Below, in pieces: positions 6,206 through 12,017 of a stretch of 12,017 nt of DNA. The translations under genes and the position numbers were made by a program. Under the pieces are notes generated by a model that had not been told where the DNA came from, made no database searches, and saw only the letters and a list, made by a program, of their open reading frames with translations. Position 1 is the first letter of the stretch. Each line of letters opens with the position of its first letter. The stretch covers positions 34,815-46,831 of the forward strand of contig PMST01000193.1 of the NCBI GenBank assembly GCA_003168295.1, given 5' to 3'. Origin of the DNA: Actinomycetota bacterium (lineage in GTDB: Bacteria > Actinomycetota > Actinomycetes > Streptosporangiales > Streptosporangiaceae).

Positions 6206-6813
6206 CAGGGCTCCTTGGTCTGGGCGGCCACCGCGGCCGTGACACTCGGGTGGACCGCGATGACGAGATGGTGCTCGCGCCCGCCCTCGGCGCGCTCATC
6301 GTGGTATTGGGCCACCAGCGAGGTCACAGCCTGCATCAGTTCTCCGGTGAAGGCGGCCCGGTCGGCGGCGGACGCGAACCGGATCCGGCCGTCCATGGCG
6401 AACGTGGCCAGCTTCTTCTGCGCCCGGGTGGCCCCGGTGATCAGGTCTCCGACATCACGGACAAGCTGCGCGGCCAGTGCCAGCAGCCATCGGGCCGAGA
6501 GGCGGTCAGGAGAGCGGGCCGGGTCGGGTGCCACGGCCGCCAGCGCGGCCGGCGAGATCACATAGGAGGCGGCCGCGGCCTGGAGCAACCGTTCGGTCAT
6601 GTTTCCCTTGCGGCGCTCCTCCACCAGCTCCACCAGCCCGTGTCGCTCCAGCATCCGAAGGTGATAGTTGACTTTCTGGCGAGGCAACCCGAGGGCGGCC
6701 GCGAGTGTCGCCGCCGACGTCGGCTCGGTCAGCCGAGCCAGCAGCCTGGCTCGCGCCGGTTCCAGAGCCGCCTCCGCCGCGGCTGGATCGTCTATCACGG
6801 CCACATCAATCAT
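6205..6813 (-). CDS. Winged-helix (ArsR-like) transcriptional regulator
   Basis: 202-residue DNA-binding regulator. An N-terminal winged-helix domain (about 10-70) has LPRQKVNYHLRMLERHGLV (43-61) as recognition helix and the wing VELVEERRKGNMTERLLQ. The remaining 130 residues are mainly helical and likely mediate dimerisation or ligand sensing. It has no ELCVCDL metal-binding motif, so metal sensing as in classical ArsR is unlikely. The open frame extends to ATG at 6855, but that lies upstream of the promoter. ATG at 6813 sits right at the predicted transcription start and is preferred, making this a leaderless gene. It heads a probable operon with the SRPBCC, hydrolase and reductase-like genes, and probably represses its own promoter; that is inference from the operator-like repeat. 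Confidence 0.87.
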   Translation of the reverse strand: MIDVAVIDDPAAAEAALEPARARLLARLTEPTSAATLAAALGLPRQKVNYHLRMLERHGLVELVEERRKGNMTERLLQAAAASYVISPAALAAVAPDPARSPDRLSARWLLALAAQLVRDVGDLITGATRAQKKLATFAMDGRIRFASAADRAAFTGELMQAVTSLVAQYHDERAEGGREHHLVIAVHPSVTAAVAAQTKEP

Positions 6814-6820
6814 GAGATCC

Positions 6821-6849
6821 AGTATTTTACCGACAGAAGATTTTGTCAA
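6821..6849 (-). promoter_or_regulatory. Promoter of the regulator operon
   Basis: On the minus strand TTGACA (6849-6844), a perfect -35 box, is followed after 17 bases by AATACT (6826-6821). The predicted start is at about 6814, next to the ATG at 6813. An alternative -10, TAAAAT (6829-6824), has a 14-base spacer, which is short. This is the clearest promoter in the window. Confidence 0.65.
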
Positions 6850-6868
6850 GAACAATTCCCTTGTCGGT
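6829..6868. promoter_or_regulatory. Inverted repeat, candidate operator
   Basis: ACCGACA (6829-6835) and TGTCGGT (6862-6868) are perfect inverted copies whose centres are 33 bases apart, about three helix turns. One half lies between -35 and -10, the other upstream of -35, so a bound dimer or pair of dimers would block the promoter. TTGT/ACAA (6843-6855) is a smaller dyad inside it. Assignment to the neighbouring regulator is inferred. Confidence 0.45.
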
Positions 6869-6870
6869 GT

Positions 6871-6897
6871 CGCCGGATCGGCTCATCTGTACCGGCG
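6871..6897. repeat. 6-base inverted repeat upstream of the regulator
   Basis: CGCCGG (6871-6876) and CCGGCG (6892-6897) can form a hairpin with a 15-base loop. CGGATCG also occurs twice here as a direct repeat (6874-6880 and 6896-6902). No function can be assigned. Confidence 0.35.
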
Positions 6898-6904
6898 GAT
6901 CGAG

Positions 6905-6972
6905 GGAAACAGCTTGACGGTTTTGCGGACAGCGGAGCGCTGGAAACAGCTTGACGGTTTTCGGGATAGCGG
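6905..6972. repeat. Two direct repeats of 31 bases, 37-base period
   Basis: The 20 bases GGAAACAGCTTGACGGTTTT at 6905-6924 recur without change at 6942-6961. The next 11 bases (6925-6935 and 6962-6972) agree at 8 positions, making 28 of 31 identical. There are only two copies. They lie in noncoding sequence between mltG and the regulator promoter, far enough from the promoter not to be simple core elements. They could be protein-binding sites, a recent local duplication, or a trace of a mobile element. Confidence 0.7.
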
Positions 6973-7045
6973 CCCGGCATCCGTCGCACCTGGCGTGGTG
7001 GTGGTACCTGTGTCGTTCGGAATAAATGGGCGGGACGGACCTCGT

Positions 7046-7061
7046 GGGCTGTCGTCAGCCC
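7046..7061 (-). terminator. Hairpin over the mltG stop codon
   Basis: GGGCTG (7046-7051) and CAGCCC (7056-7061) pair perfectly around a 4-base loop. The mltG TGA (7057-7055) is part of it. No T tract follows directly; an AT-rich patch (7021-7027) is about 20 bases further on. It may end the alaS-ruvX-mltG transcript. Confidence 0.45.
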
Positions 7062-8635
7062 TGGCCCAGGTTCTTCTCGAGCTCCTGCCGGAACTGCTGG
7101 AACTGCTGAGGGCTGGAGGTATAGAGGGTCTCGCCGGTTTTCGGGTTCACGGTCACGAAGTACAGCCAGTTCCCGGACGCCGGGTGCAGCACCGCCTTGA
7201 TCGCCGCGTCCCCCGGGCTGTCGATCGGACCGGGCGTCAGGCCCTTGTACTTGTAGGTGTTGTAGGGCGAGGAGCTGGTGAGCTGCTGGTCCGACGCGAT
7301 GATGCCGTAGCTGTTCAGCCCGTAAAGCACCGTGCTGTCGAGTTGCAGCGGCATGCCCCGGGCCAGCCGGTTGTAGATCACGCGGGCGATCTTCGGGTAG
7401 TCGGACAGCCGGCCGCCCTCGGCCTGAACCAGGCTGGCCATGGTGATCACCTGGCCCTGGGTCAGGTGCACCGACTTGGCCGCCGCGGGCAGGTTGATGG
7501 CCGCTGCCTCCTGGTCGAACCGCTGCACCATGGCGGTCAGCACGCCGAGCGCGGTTTCGTGCGGCTGGACCTCATAGGTCGCGGGAAACAGGTAACCCTC
7601 CGGATCGCCCTTCGCGGACGCGGGCAGGTCGAGCGAGGCAGGATTCTTGAGCACCTTGGCGTACGCGGCCGGCGAGATGCCGGAGTGGGCGCCGAGCCAG
7701 GCCAGGGTCTGGCTCAGCCGCCAGCCTTCCGGAACCGTCACCTTGATCTCTACGAGGTTGTTCGGGTTGAGCAGAGCCGCGTACGCCAGCGACGCCTTCA
7801 TGTGCTTGCGCACTCCGTAGAACCCGGGCAGCAGGCCGTCCGGATTCGAGCTGTGCTCGGCCGCGAGGACAAACGCACGGGAACTCGCCACCACGCCGAG
7901 CTTGGTCAGCGCCGGCCCGAGGCCGGTCGGCGTTTCATCCGAGGTGACCTGAACCACGACCTTGCCGGTGCCTGCGCCTGAATAATCGGCCGGGTGGTAC
8001 TTGGCCATGTAGAAGTTGAAGGCGTAGTAACCGCCGACGGCTAGCGGGATGAGAAAAACCAGTAGCGCGACCATGGGCGCGATCCATCGGAACCTACGCC
8101 GGCGGGGACGACGGGACCCGCCGCTGCGGGCCGTCGGCCTGCGCCCCTTCCCGCGGCGGCCCTGACCGGCCCGCCCGCCATCGGGCCGCCCGTCGTGGTC
8201 TTCGACGTCGCCGTCGCCGCCGAATCCGGGGAGGAACCTGTCCCCGGCCCCATATTCGTCTTCATACTCCCCGCCGCCGTCATAACGGCGCTGGTCGCTG
8301 TAGTGGTCGCCCAGGTCATCGCCGGCCGGCCCGCGGGGATCCTCGCCGTAGCTGGCATTAGCGGGCGGGCCGGAAGCCCAGCCATCGGCTCGCGGGCCGG
8401 AAAGCCGCTGGGTCCTGCGCCACGGCGAGTCATCGGGCCAGCCCCGGTCCGGCCGGGGACCTTCGTACGTGGGCTCGTGATGGACCGGTTCGTATTCGGA
8501 CGGTCGGAGCCGATCCTCCGGCGGTTGGCCGTCCTGACCAGGGAGGGGTGCAGAGAACGGCTGCGGGCGCTGAAACGGCCGGGGGTCCTGGGCCCCGCGC
8601 GGACCCGGTGGCCACCCGCCTCCGTTCTCACTCAC
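7055..8635 (-). CDS. mltG: Endolytic transglycosylase MltG
   Basis: 526-residue membrane-anchored lytic transglycosylase of the YceG/MltG family, which cuts nascent peptidoglycan strands near the membrane. Residues 1-183 are predicted disordered and cytoplasmic, rich in Gly, Pro, Asp and Arg and ending in a basic run (RRPRRRRFR). One membrane segment follows (about 184-206), then the extracytoplasmic part. The catalytic domain carries EGYLFPATYEV (346-356), ASLVQAEGG (400-408) with Glu406 at the place of the catalytic Glu of E. coli MltG, YNRLARGMPLQLDSTVLYGL (421-440) and YNTYKYKGLTPGPIDSPG (458-475). It is longer than the E. coli protein (340 residues) because of the N-terminal tail, a usual actinobacterial feature. 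The GTG start overlaps the ruvX stop (GTGA), indicating coupled translation. Confidence 0.95.
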   Translation of the reverse strand: MSENGGGWPPGPRGAQDPRPFQRPQPFSAPLPGQDGQPPEDRLRPSEYEPVHHEPTYEGPRPDRGWPDDSPWRRTQRLSGPRADGWASGPPANASYGEDPRGPAGDDLGDHYSDQRRYDGGGEYEDEYGAGDRFLPGFGGDGDVEDHDGRPDGGRAGQGRRGKGRRPTARSGGSRRPRRRRFRWIAPMVALLVFLIPLAVGGYYAFNFYMAKYHPADYSGAGTGKVVVQVTSDETPTGLGPALTKLGVVASSRAFVLAAEHSSNPDGLLPGFYGVRKHMKASLAYAALLNPNNLVEIKVTVPEGWRLSQTLAWLGAHSGISPAAYAKVLKNPASLDLPASAKGDPEGYLFPATYEVQPHETALGVLTAMVQRFDQEAAAINLPAAAKSVHLTQGQVITMASLVQAEGGRLSDYPKIARVIYNRLARGMPLQLDSTVLYGLNSYGIIASDQQLTSSSPYNTYKYKGLTPGPIDSPGDAAIKAVLHPASGNWLYFVTVNPKTGETLYTSSPQQFQQFRQELEKNLGQG

Positions 8636-9192
8636 GCGGAGGCTCCCCAGGTCACCGGCTGGCCCGCGGGCCGCCCGGAGGCGCGTTCGGTGTCCAGGGC
8701 GGCTTGCAGCAGGACGGCGGCCGCCGCCGCGTCCACGACCTGCCGGCGGGCCCGGGAATCCTTGCCGCCCCGGCGGAGCGCACCATGGGCCTCGGTGGTG
8801 GTGAAGCGCTCATCGAGCAGCCGCACCGGGATGGGCGCGAGCCTGCTGGCCAGGTCCGCCGCGAACTTCCTGGCCCCAGCCGCGGCGGCACCTTCCCGGC
8901 CCGACAGCGACGTGGGCAGCCCGACGATGACCTCGATCGCGTCCGTCTCCGCAGCCAGCTTCGCGAGTTCGTTTTTCGTCCCCGACCCTGACGCCAGTAC
9001 GGCCAGCGGGGTGGCCAGGACGCCACCCGGGTCGCTACGGGCTACTCCGACGCGAACCGAGCCCACGTCCACCGCCAGCCGCACCCCGGCTCTCACCGGC
9101 ACGGCCGTGGAAGGCAGGACGGGCCTGGCGGCGGGGCATGATCGGTCTGGGCGCGACCCGGACCCGGGGACCCCCTGGGGTCGCAGCAGCAT
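8632..9192 (-). CDS. ruvX: RuvX/YqgF family Holliday junction resolvase-like nuclease
   Basis: RNase H-fold nuclease of the YqgF family, implicated in pre-16S rRNA maturation and, by name, in Holliday junction resolution. LAVDVGSVRVGVA (39-51) carries the first catalytic Asp, IVGLPTSLSGREG the conserved second strand, RLLDERFTTTEA the third, and QVVDAAAAAVLLQ the final Asp. From ATG at 9192 the protein has 186 residues, of which the first about 32 are low-complexity and not part of the fold. GTG at 9096 (VRAGVRLAVD) would give a length closer to the family (about 155) but has no ribosome binding site. TAACGT, a -10 match, ends 6 bases before ATG 9192, so a leaderless start there is possible; I keep 9192 with reservation. 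It lies 9 bases after alaS. Confidence 0.9.
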   Translation of the reverse strand: MLLRPQGVPGSGSRPDRSCPAARPVLPSTAVPVRAGVRLAVDVGSVRVGVARSDPGGVLATPLAVLASGSGTKNELAKLAAETDAIEVIVGLPTSLSGREGAAAAGARKFAADLASRLAPIPVRLLDERFTTTEAHGALRRGGKDSRARRQVVDAAAAAVLLQAALDTERASGRPAGQPVTWGASA

Positions 9193-9198
9193 GCCAAT

Positions 9199-9204
9199 AC
9201 GTTA
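9199..9204 (-). promoter_or_regulatory. Possible internal promoter at the alaS stop
   Basis: TAACGT (9204-9199) matches TAnnnT and includes the alaS TAA stop. Its predicted start coincides with the ruvX ATG at 9192. I did not find a convincing -35 box, so this may be chance. Confidence 0.3.
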
Positions 9205-11937
9205 CCTACCGGACCCGGTTATGTCTCGCAATGCGCTACGAACAGCCGCAAAGGCGGCATCTACCACGTCTGGCTGGCCCTCAGAGCCTGTCGCGAGAGG
9301 GGCACCGCCGCCCTGCGCGACATCCGGCTTCCCGCCGCCGTTGCCGCCCAGGGCCCGCGCGGCCGTCCCCACCAGGGTGCCGGCCGACAAGCCGAAGCCA
9401 CGGGCCGCCTCGTTCACCGCGATGACCACGACCGGCTTGTCGACGGGCACGCCGAGGACCATGACCACCGCGGGCCGGCCGCGCGGCACCCGGCCGCGCA
9501 CGTCCAGCGCGAGGGCGCGAATGTCGTCGGGGCTGGTGCCGTCGGGCACGCGGTGGGCGACCAGGGCCAACCCGCCGATCTCCTCCGCGCCGGCCGCGAT
9601 CTCCCCGGCCGATTCGAGCAGCCTGGCCGCCCGCAGCCGCTGCAGCTCGCGCTCGGCCTCCCGGAGCCGGGTCACGATGCCCGAGATCCGCTCGGGCAGC
9701 TGCTCGCGAGGCGTCTTGAACTGCTCGCTGAGCTGACTGACCAGGACACTTTCCCGGGCCAGGAAACGGAAGGCGTCAATGCCCACCAAGGCTTCGATCC
9801 GGCGTACGCCCGATCCGATGGACGCCTCGCCGAGTACCTTGATCAGGCCGAGCTGGCCGGACCTGGCCACATGCGTCCCGGCGCACAGTTCCCGCGAGTA
9901 GTCGCCGACCTCTACCACCCGGACCCGGTCGCCGTACTTCTCCCCGAACAGCGCCAGCGCCCCCATTTCGCGGGCCTCCTCCTGAGAGGTGTAAAACGCG
10001 TGCACGCCCAGGTCGTTGACCAGAACCTCGTTGACCTCGTCCTCGGCGTCCCGCAGCACCGACAGCGGCACGGCGCCGCCCGCGGTGAAGTCGAACCTGA
10101 GCCTGCCCGGCGCATTCTCCGAGCCGGCCTGCGCCGCGGACTCCCCCAGCGCGCCGCGCAGCGCGCGGTGCACGAGGTGCGTCGCGGTGTGCGAGCGGGA
10201 GAGCGCGCGGCGGCGCTCGACGTCGATCTCGGCGAACGCGGGCGCGTTCGTCGTCACCTCGCCCGAGATGACCTTGCCGCGGTGCACGATGAGCCCGGGC
10301 AGCGGGGTCTGCACGTCGGAGACCGCGACCTCGCCGCCGCTGACTGTGATCGTGCCCGCGTCGGCGAGCTGGCCGCCGCCCTCGGCGTAAAACGGGGTCC
10401 GGTCCAGGACCACGTCTACTTCCGTGCCCGCACCCGCCGAGGACACCGGCACGCCGTTGACCAGCAGGCCGAGGATCGTCGCCTCCCCGGAGATCTGGTC
10501 GTAGCCGGTGAAGGTGACCGCGCCGGACCGCTCGAGCATCTCCGCGAACGCCGAGATGTCGGCGTTGCCGGTCTTCTTCTCGGCCGCGTCCCGTTTCGCG
10601 CGGTCCCGCTGCTCGGCCATGAGCCGGCGGAACCCTTCCTCGTCGACGGTCAGGCCCTGCTCCGCCGCCATCTCCAGGGTCAGGTCGATCGGGAAGCCGT
10701 AGGTGTCGTGCAGCTGGAAGGCCTGGTCGCCGGACAGCGTGCCCTGGTTCCTGCGCCGGTTCTCCTCGACAGAGGCGTCGAAGATCGCGGTGCCGGTACG
10801 CAGCGTGCCGGCGAACGCCGTTTCCTCCGCGTCGATGACCGTGCTGATGTTCGACGCGTCGCGGCGCAGCTCCGGATACAGACCCGCCATCGCGTCGATC
10901 GCGGTCGAGGTGAGCTCGGGCATGTAACGCTCACCGCCGGCGTTCGCCGCACCGCCGCCGCGCTGGCTCCCGGCCAGCAGGCGCAGGTTCCTGATGCTGC
11001 GGCGCAAGATGCGCCGCAGAACGTAGCCGCGGCCCTCGTTGCCCGGCAGCACGCCGTCCTCGATCAGCATCACCGCGCTGCGCACGTGGTCGGCGATAAC
11101 CCGCAGGGCCACGTCGGTCCGGTGCTCCCGGCCGTAGGTCTGCTCGGTCAGCTCCGCCGCCCGGTCCAGGATCTTCCAGGTGGTGTCGATCTCGTAGAGG
11201 TTGTCGACCCCCTGCAGGATGGACGCCATCCGCTCCAGGCCCATCCCGGTGTCGACGTTCTTAGAGGGCAGCGCACCTTCGATGTCGAAGTCGTCCTTGG
11301 CCCGGACTTTGCTGAGCTGGTCCTGCATGAACACCAGGTTCCAGACTTCGAGGAAACGATCCTCGTCGGCCTCGGGCCCTCCGTCACGGCCGTATTCCGG
11401 GCCGCGGTCATAGTAGATCTCCGAACACGGGCCGCCGGGCCCGGGCACGCCCATGTGCCAGTAGTTGTCGGCCAGGCCACGCGGCTGGATCCGGCTCTCC
11501 GGCAGGCCGATCTCGTCCCGCCAGATCGCGTACGCCTCGTCGTCACCGTGCAGGACGGTGGCCCAGAGCTTGCTTTCCGGGAACCCGAAGCCGCCATCCG
11601 CCTCGGACTTGGTCAGCAGCTCCCAGGCGAAGTTGATCGCGCCCTGCTTGAAATAATCACCGAACGACCAGTTGCCGAGCATCTGGAAGAACGTGGCGTG
11701 CCTGGTGGTCTTGCCGACCTCTTCGATGTCCAGCGTCCGCACGACCTTCTGCACGTCCGCCACCCGCCGGTACGGCGGCGTGCGCTGGCCGAGCAGGTAC
11801 GGCTTGAACGGTTGCATGCCGGCGATGACGAAGAGCACCGTGGGATCGTCGGCGACCAAGGAGGCCGAAGGCACGATGGTGTGCCCCTGCTGCTTGAAGT
11901 ACGCAAGGAAGCGGCGGGCGATCTCTGCCGACTCCAT
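9202..11937 (-). CDS. alaS: Alanyl-tRNA synthetase
   Basis: 911-residue cytosolic class II synthetase that attaches alanine to tRNA-Ala, of full normal length for actinobacteria. The aminoacylation core has motif 1 around [20 protein letters not shown] (31-50), motif 2 [19 protein letters not shown] (79-97) and motif 3 GMGLERM (231-237). The editing domain has PFYAEGGGQ (515-523), the zinc ligands HTATH (H583, H587) and CAGTH (C685, H689). A coiled region (about 745-775) links to the C-Ala domain with the glycine-rich [15 protein letters not shown] (864-878). A Gly/Ala-rich insertion at about 324-337 is a lineage-type addition. The editing site appears intact. ATG at 11937 has AAGGA about 9 bases upstream. 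It is the first gene of the alaS-ruvX-mltG unit in this window. Confidence 0.98.
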   Translation of the reverse strand: MESAEIARRFLAYFKQQGHTIVPSASLVADDPTVLFVIAGMQPFKPYLLGQRTPPYRRVADVQKVVRTLDIEEVGKTTRHATFFQMLGNWSFGDYFKQGAINFAWELLTKSEADGGFGFPESKLWATVLHGDDEAYAIWRDEIGLPESRIQPRGLADNYWHMGVPGPGGPCSEIYYDRGPEYGRDGGPEADEDRFLEVWNLVFMQDQLSKVRAKDDFDIEGALPSKNVDTGMGLERMASILQGVDNLYEIDTTWKILDRAAELTEQTYGREHRTDVALRVIADHVRSAVMLIEDGVLPGNEGRGYVLRRILRRSIRNLRLLAGSQRGGGAANAGGERYMPELTSTAIDAMAGLYPELRRDASNISTVIDAEETAFAGTLRTGTAIFDASVEENRRRNQGTLSGDQAFQLHDTYGFPIDLTLEMAAEQGLTVDEEGFRRLMAEQRDRAKRDAAEKKTGNADISAFAEMLERSGAVTFTGYDQISGEATILGLLVNGVPVSSAGAGTEVDVVLDRTPFYAEGGGQLADAGTITVSGGEVAVSDVQTPLPGLIVHRGKVISGEVTTNAPAFAEIDVERRRALSRSHTATHLVHRALRGALGESAAQAGSENAPGRLRFDFTAGGAVPLSVLRDAEDEVNEVLVNDLGVHAFYTSQEEAREMGALALFGEKYGDRVRVVEVGDYSRELCAGTHVARSGQLGLIKVLGEASIGSGVRRIEALVGIDAFRFLARESVLVSQLSEQFKTPREQLPERISGIVTRLREAERELQRLRAARLLESAGEIAAGAEEIGGLALVAHRVPDGTSPDDIRALALDVRGRVPRGRPAVVMVLGVPVDKPVVVIAVNEAARGFGLSAGTLVGTAARALGGNGGGKPDVAQGGGAPLATGSEGQPDVVDAAFAAVRSALRDITGSGR

Positions 11938-11976
11938 CAGTGGCCATCCTTGGGTTGAGTGTCGTGGTTAGTTGAG

Positions 11977-12006
11977 AGGGTAGGGCCTGCGGACGCGGAA
12001 TGCCGA
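11977..12006 (-). promoter_or_regulatory. Candidate alaS promoter
   Basis: On the minus strand TACCCT (11982-11977) fits the actinobacterial -10 pattern, with TCGGCA (12006-12001), a 4-of-6 match to TTGACA, 18 bases upstream. This would give a leader of about 33 bases. The upstream gene, often co-transcribed with alaS in actinobacteria, is outside the window. I saw no attenuator or T-box in the 80 bases present. Confidence 0.3.
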
Positions 12007-12017
12007 GCCATATAAAG

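Noticed and set aside
6905..6972. CRISPR array
   Set aside because: Only two copies, with a 6-base interval between the longer units and no cas genes.
5495..7981. Plus-strand open frames opposite the SRPBCC, regulator and mltG genes (5495-6565 and 6668-7981)
   Set aside because: Shadow frames with low-complexity translations; the minus-strand genes have clear motifs.
8195..9736. Plus-strand open frame of 513 codons opposite mltG, ruvX and alaS
   Set aside because: It crosses three well-supported genes on the other strand and has no domain or ribosome site.
9553..11958. Plus-strand open frame of 801 codons opposite alaS
   Set aside because: It is a mirror frame of a clear alaS gene; high GC content keeps antisense frames open. 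The translation is Arg/Gly/His-rich without any recognisable domain.

Overview
The window is a high-GC chromosomal segment with the codon habits, GTG starts, apparent leaderless starts and gene order of an actinomycete. The block alaS - ruvX - mltG is typical of Actinobacteria. I cannot name the genus. The base composition and the APH-like, Nudix and HTH-SRPBCC genes would fit a soil actinomycete such as a Streptosporangiales member, but that is inference.

Right half (7055-11937, minus strand): the housekeeping block. alaS (alanyl-tRNA synthetase) is followed after 9 bases by ruvX (Holliday junction resolvase-like / pre-16S rRNA nuclease family), whose stop overlaps the GTG start of mltG (membrane endolytic transglycosylase) by 4 bases. 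In many actinobacteria the next gene would be aroE of the shikimate cluster. Here it is not: the block ends at mltG.

Middle (4065-6868, minus strand): a probable four-gene accessory operon. It runs winged-helix regulator, SRPBCC/AHSA1-like protein (overlapping TGATG), alpha/beta hydrolase, dihydrofolate reductase-like (RibD C-terminal type) protein. It is preceded by a well-formed promoter with TTGACA and by an inverted repeat that looks like an operator. A near copy of the promoter segment lies just before the hydrolase. Between this promoter and mltG is a repeat-rich noncoding patch of about 200 bases.

Left (1-3975): separate small units. They are an APH-like kinase (minus), a Nudix hydrolase (plus, convergent with it, the two stop codons sitting in an 8-base inverted repeat), an MmcQ/YjbR protein (plus) and a divergent MFS exporter (minus) that appear to share a symmetric promoter, and the start of a HAD phosphatase cut by the window edge.

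Nothing here is a CRISPR array, insertion sequence, RNA gene or recognisable new defence or biosynthetic system. The more interesting signals are regulatory: the shared divergent promoter, the candidate operator plus its second copy, and the direct repeats next to the broken alaS-ruvX-mltG-aroE order.
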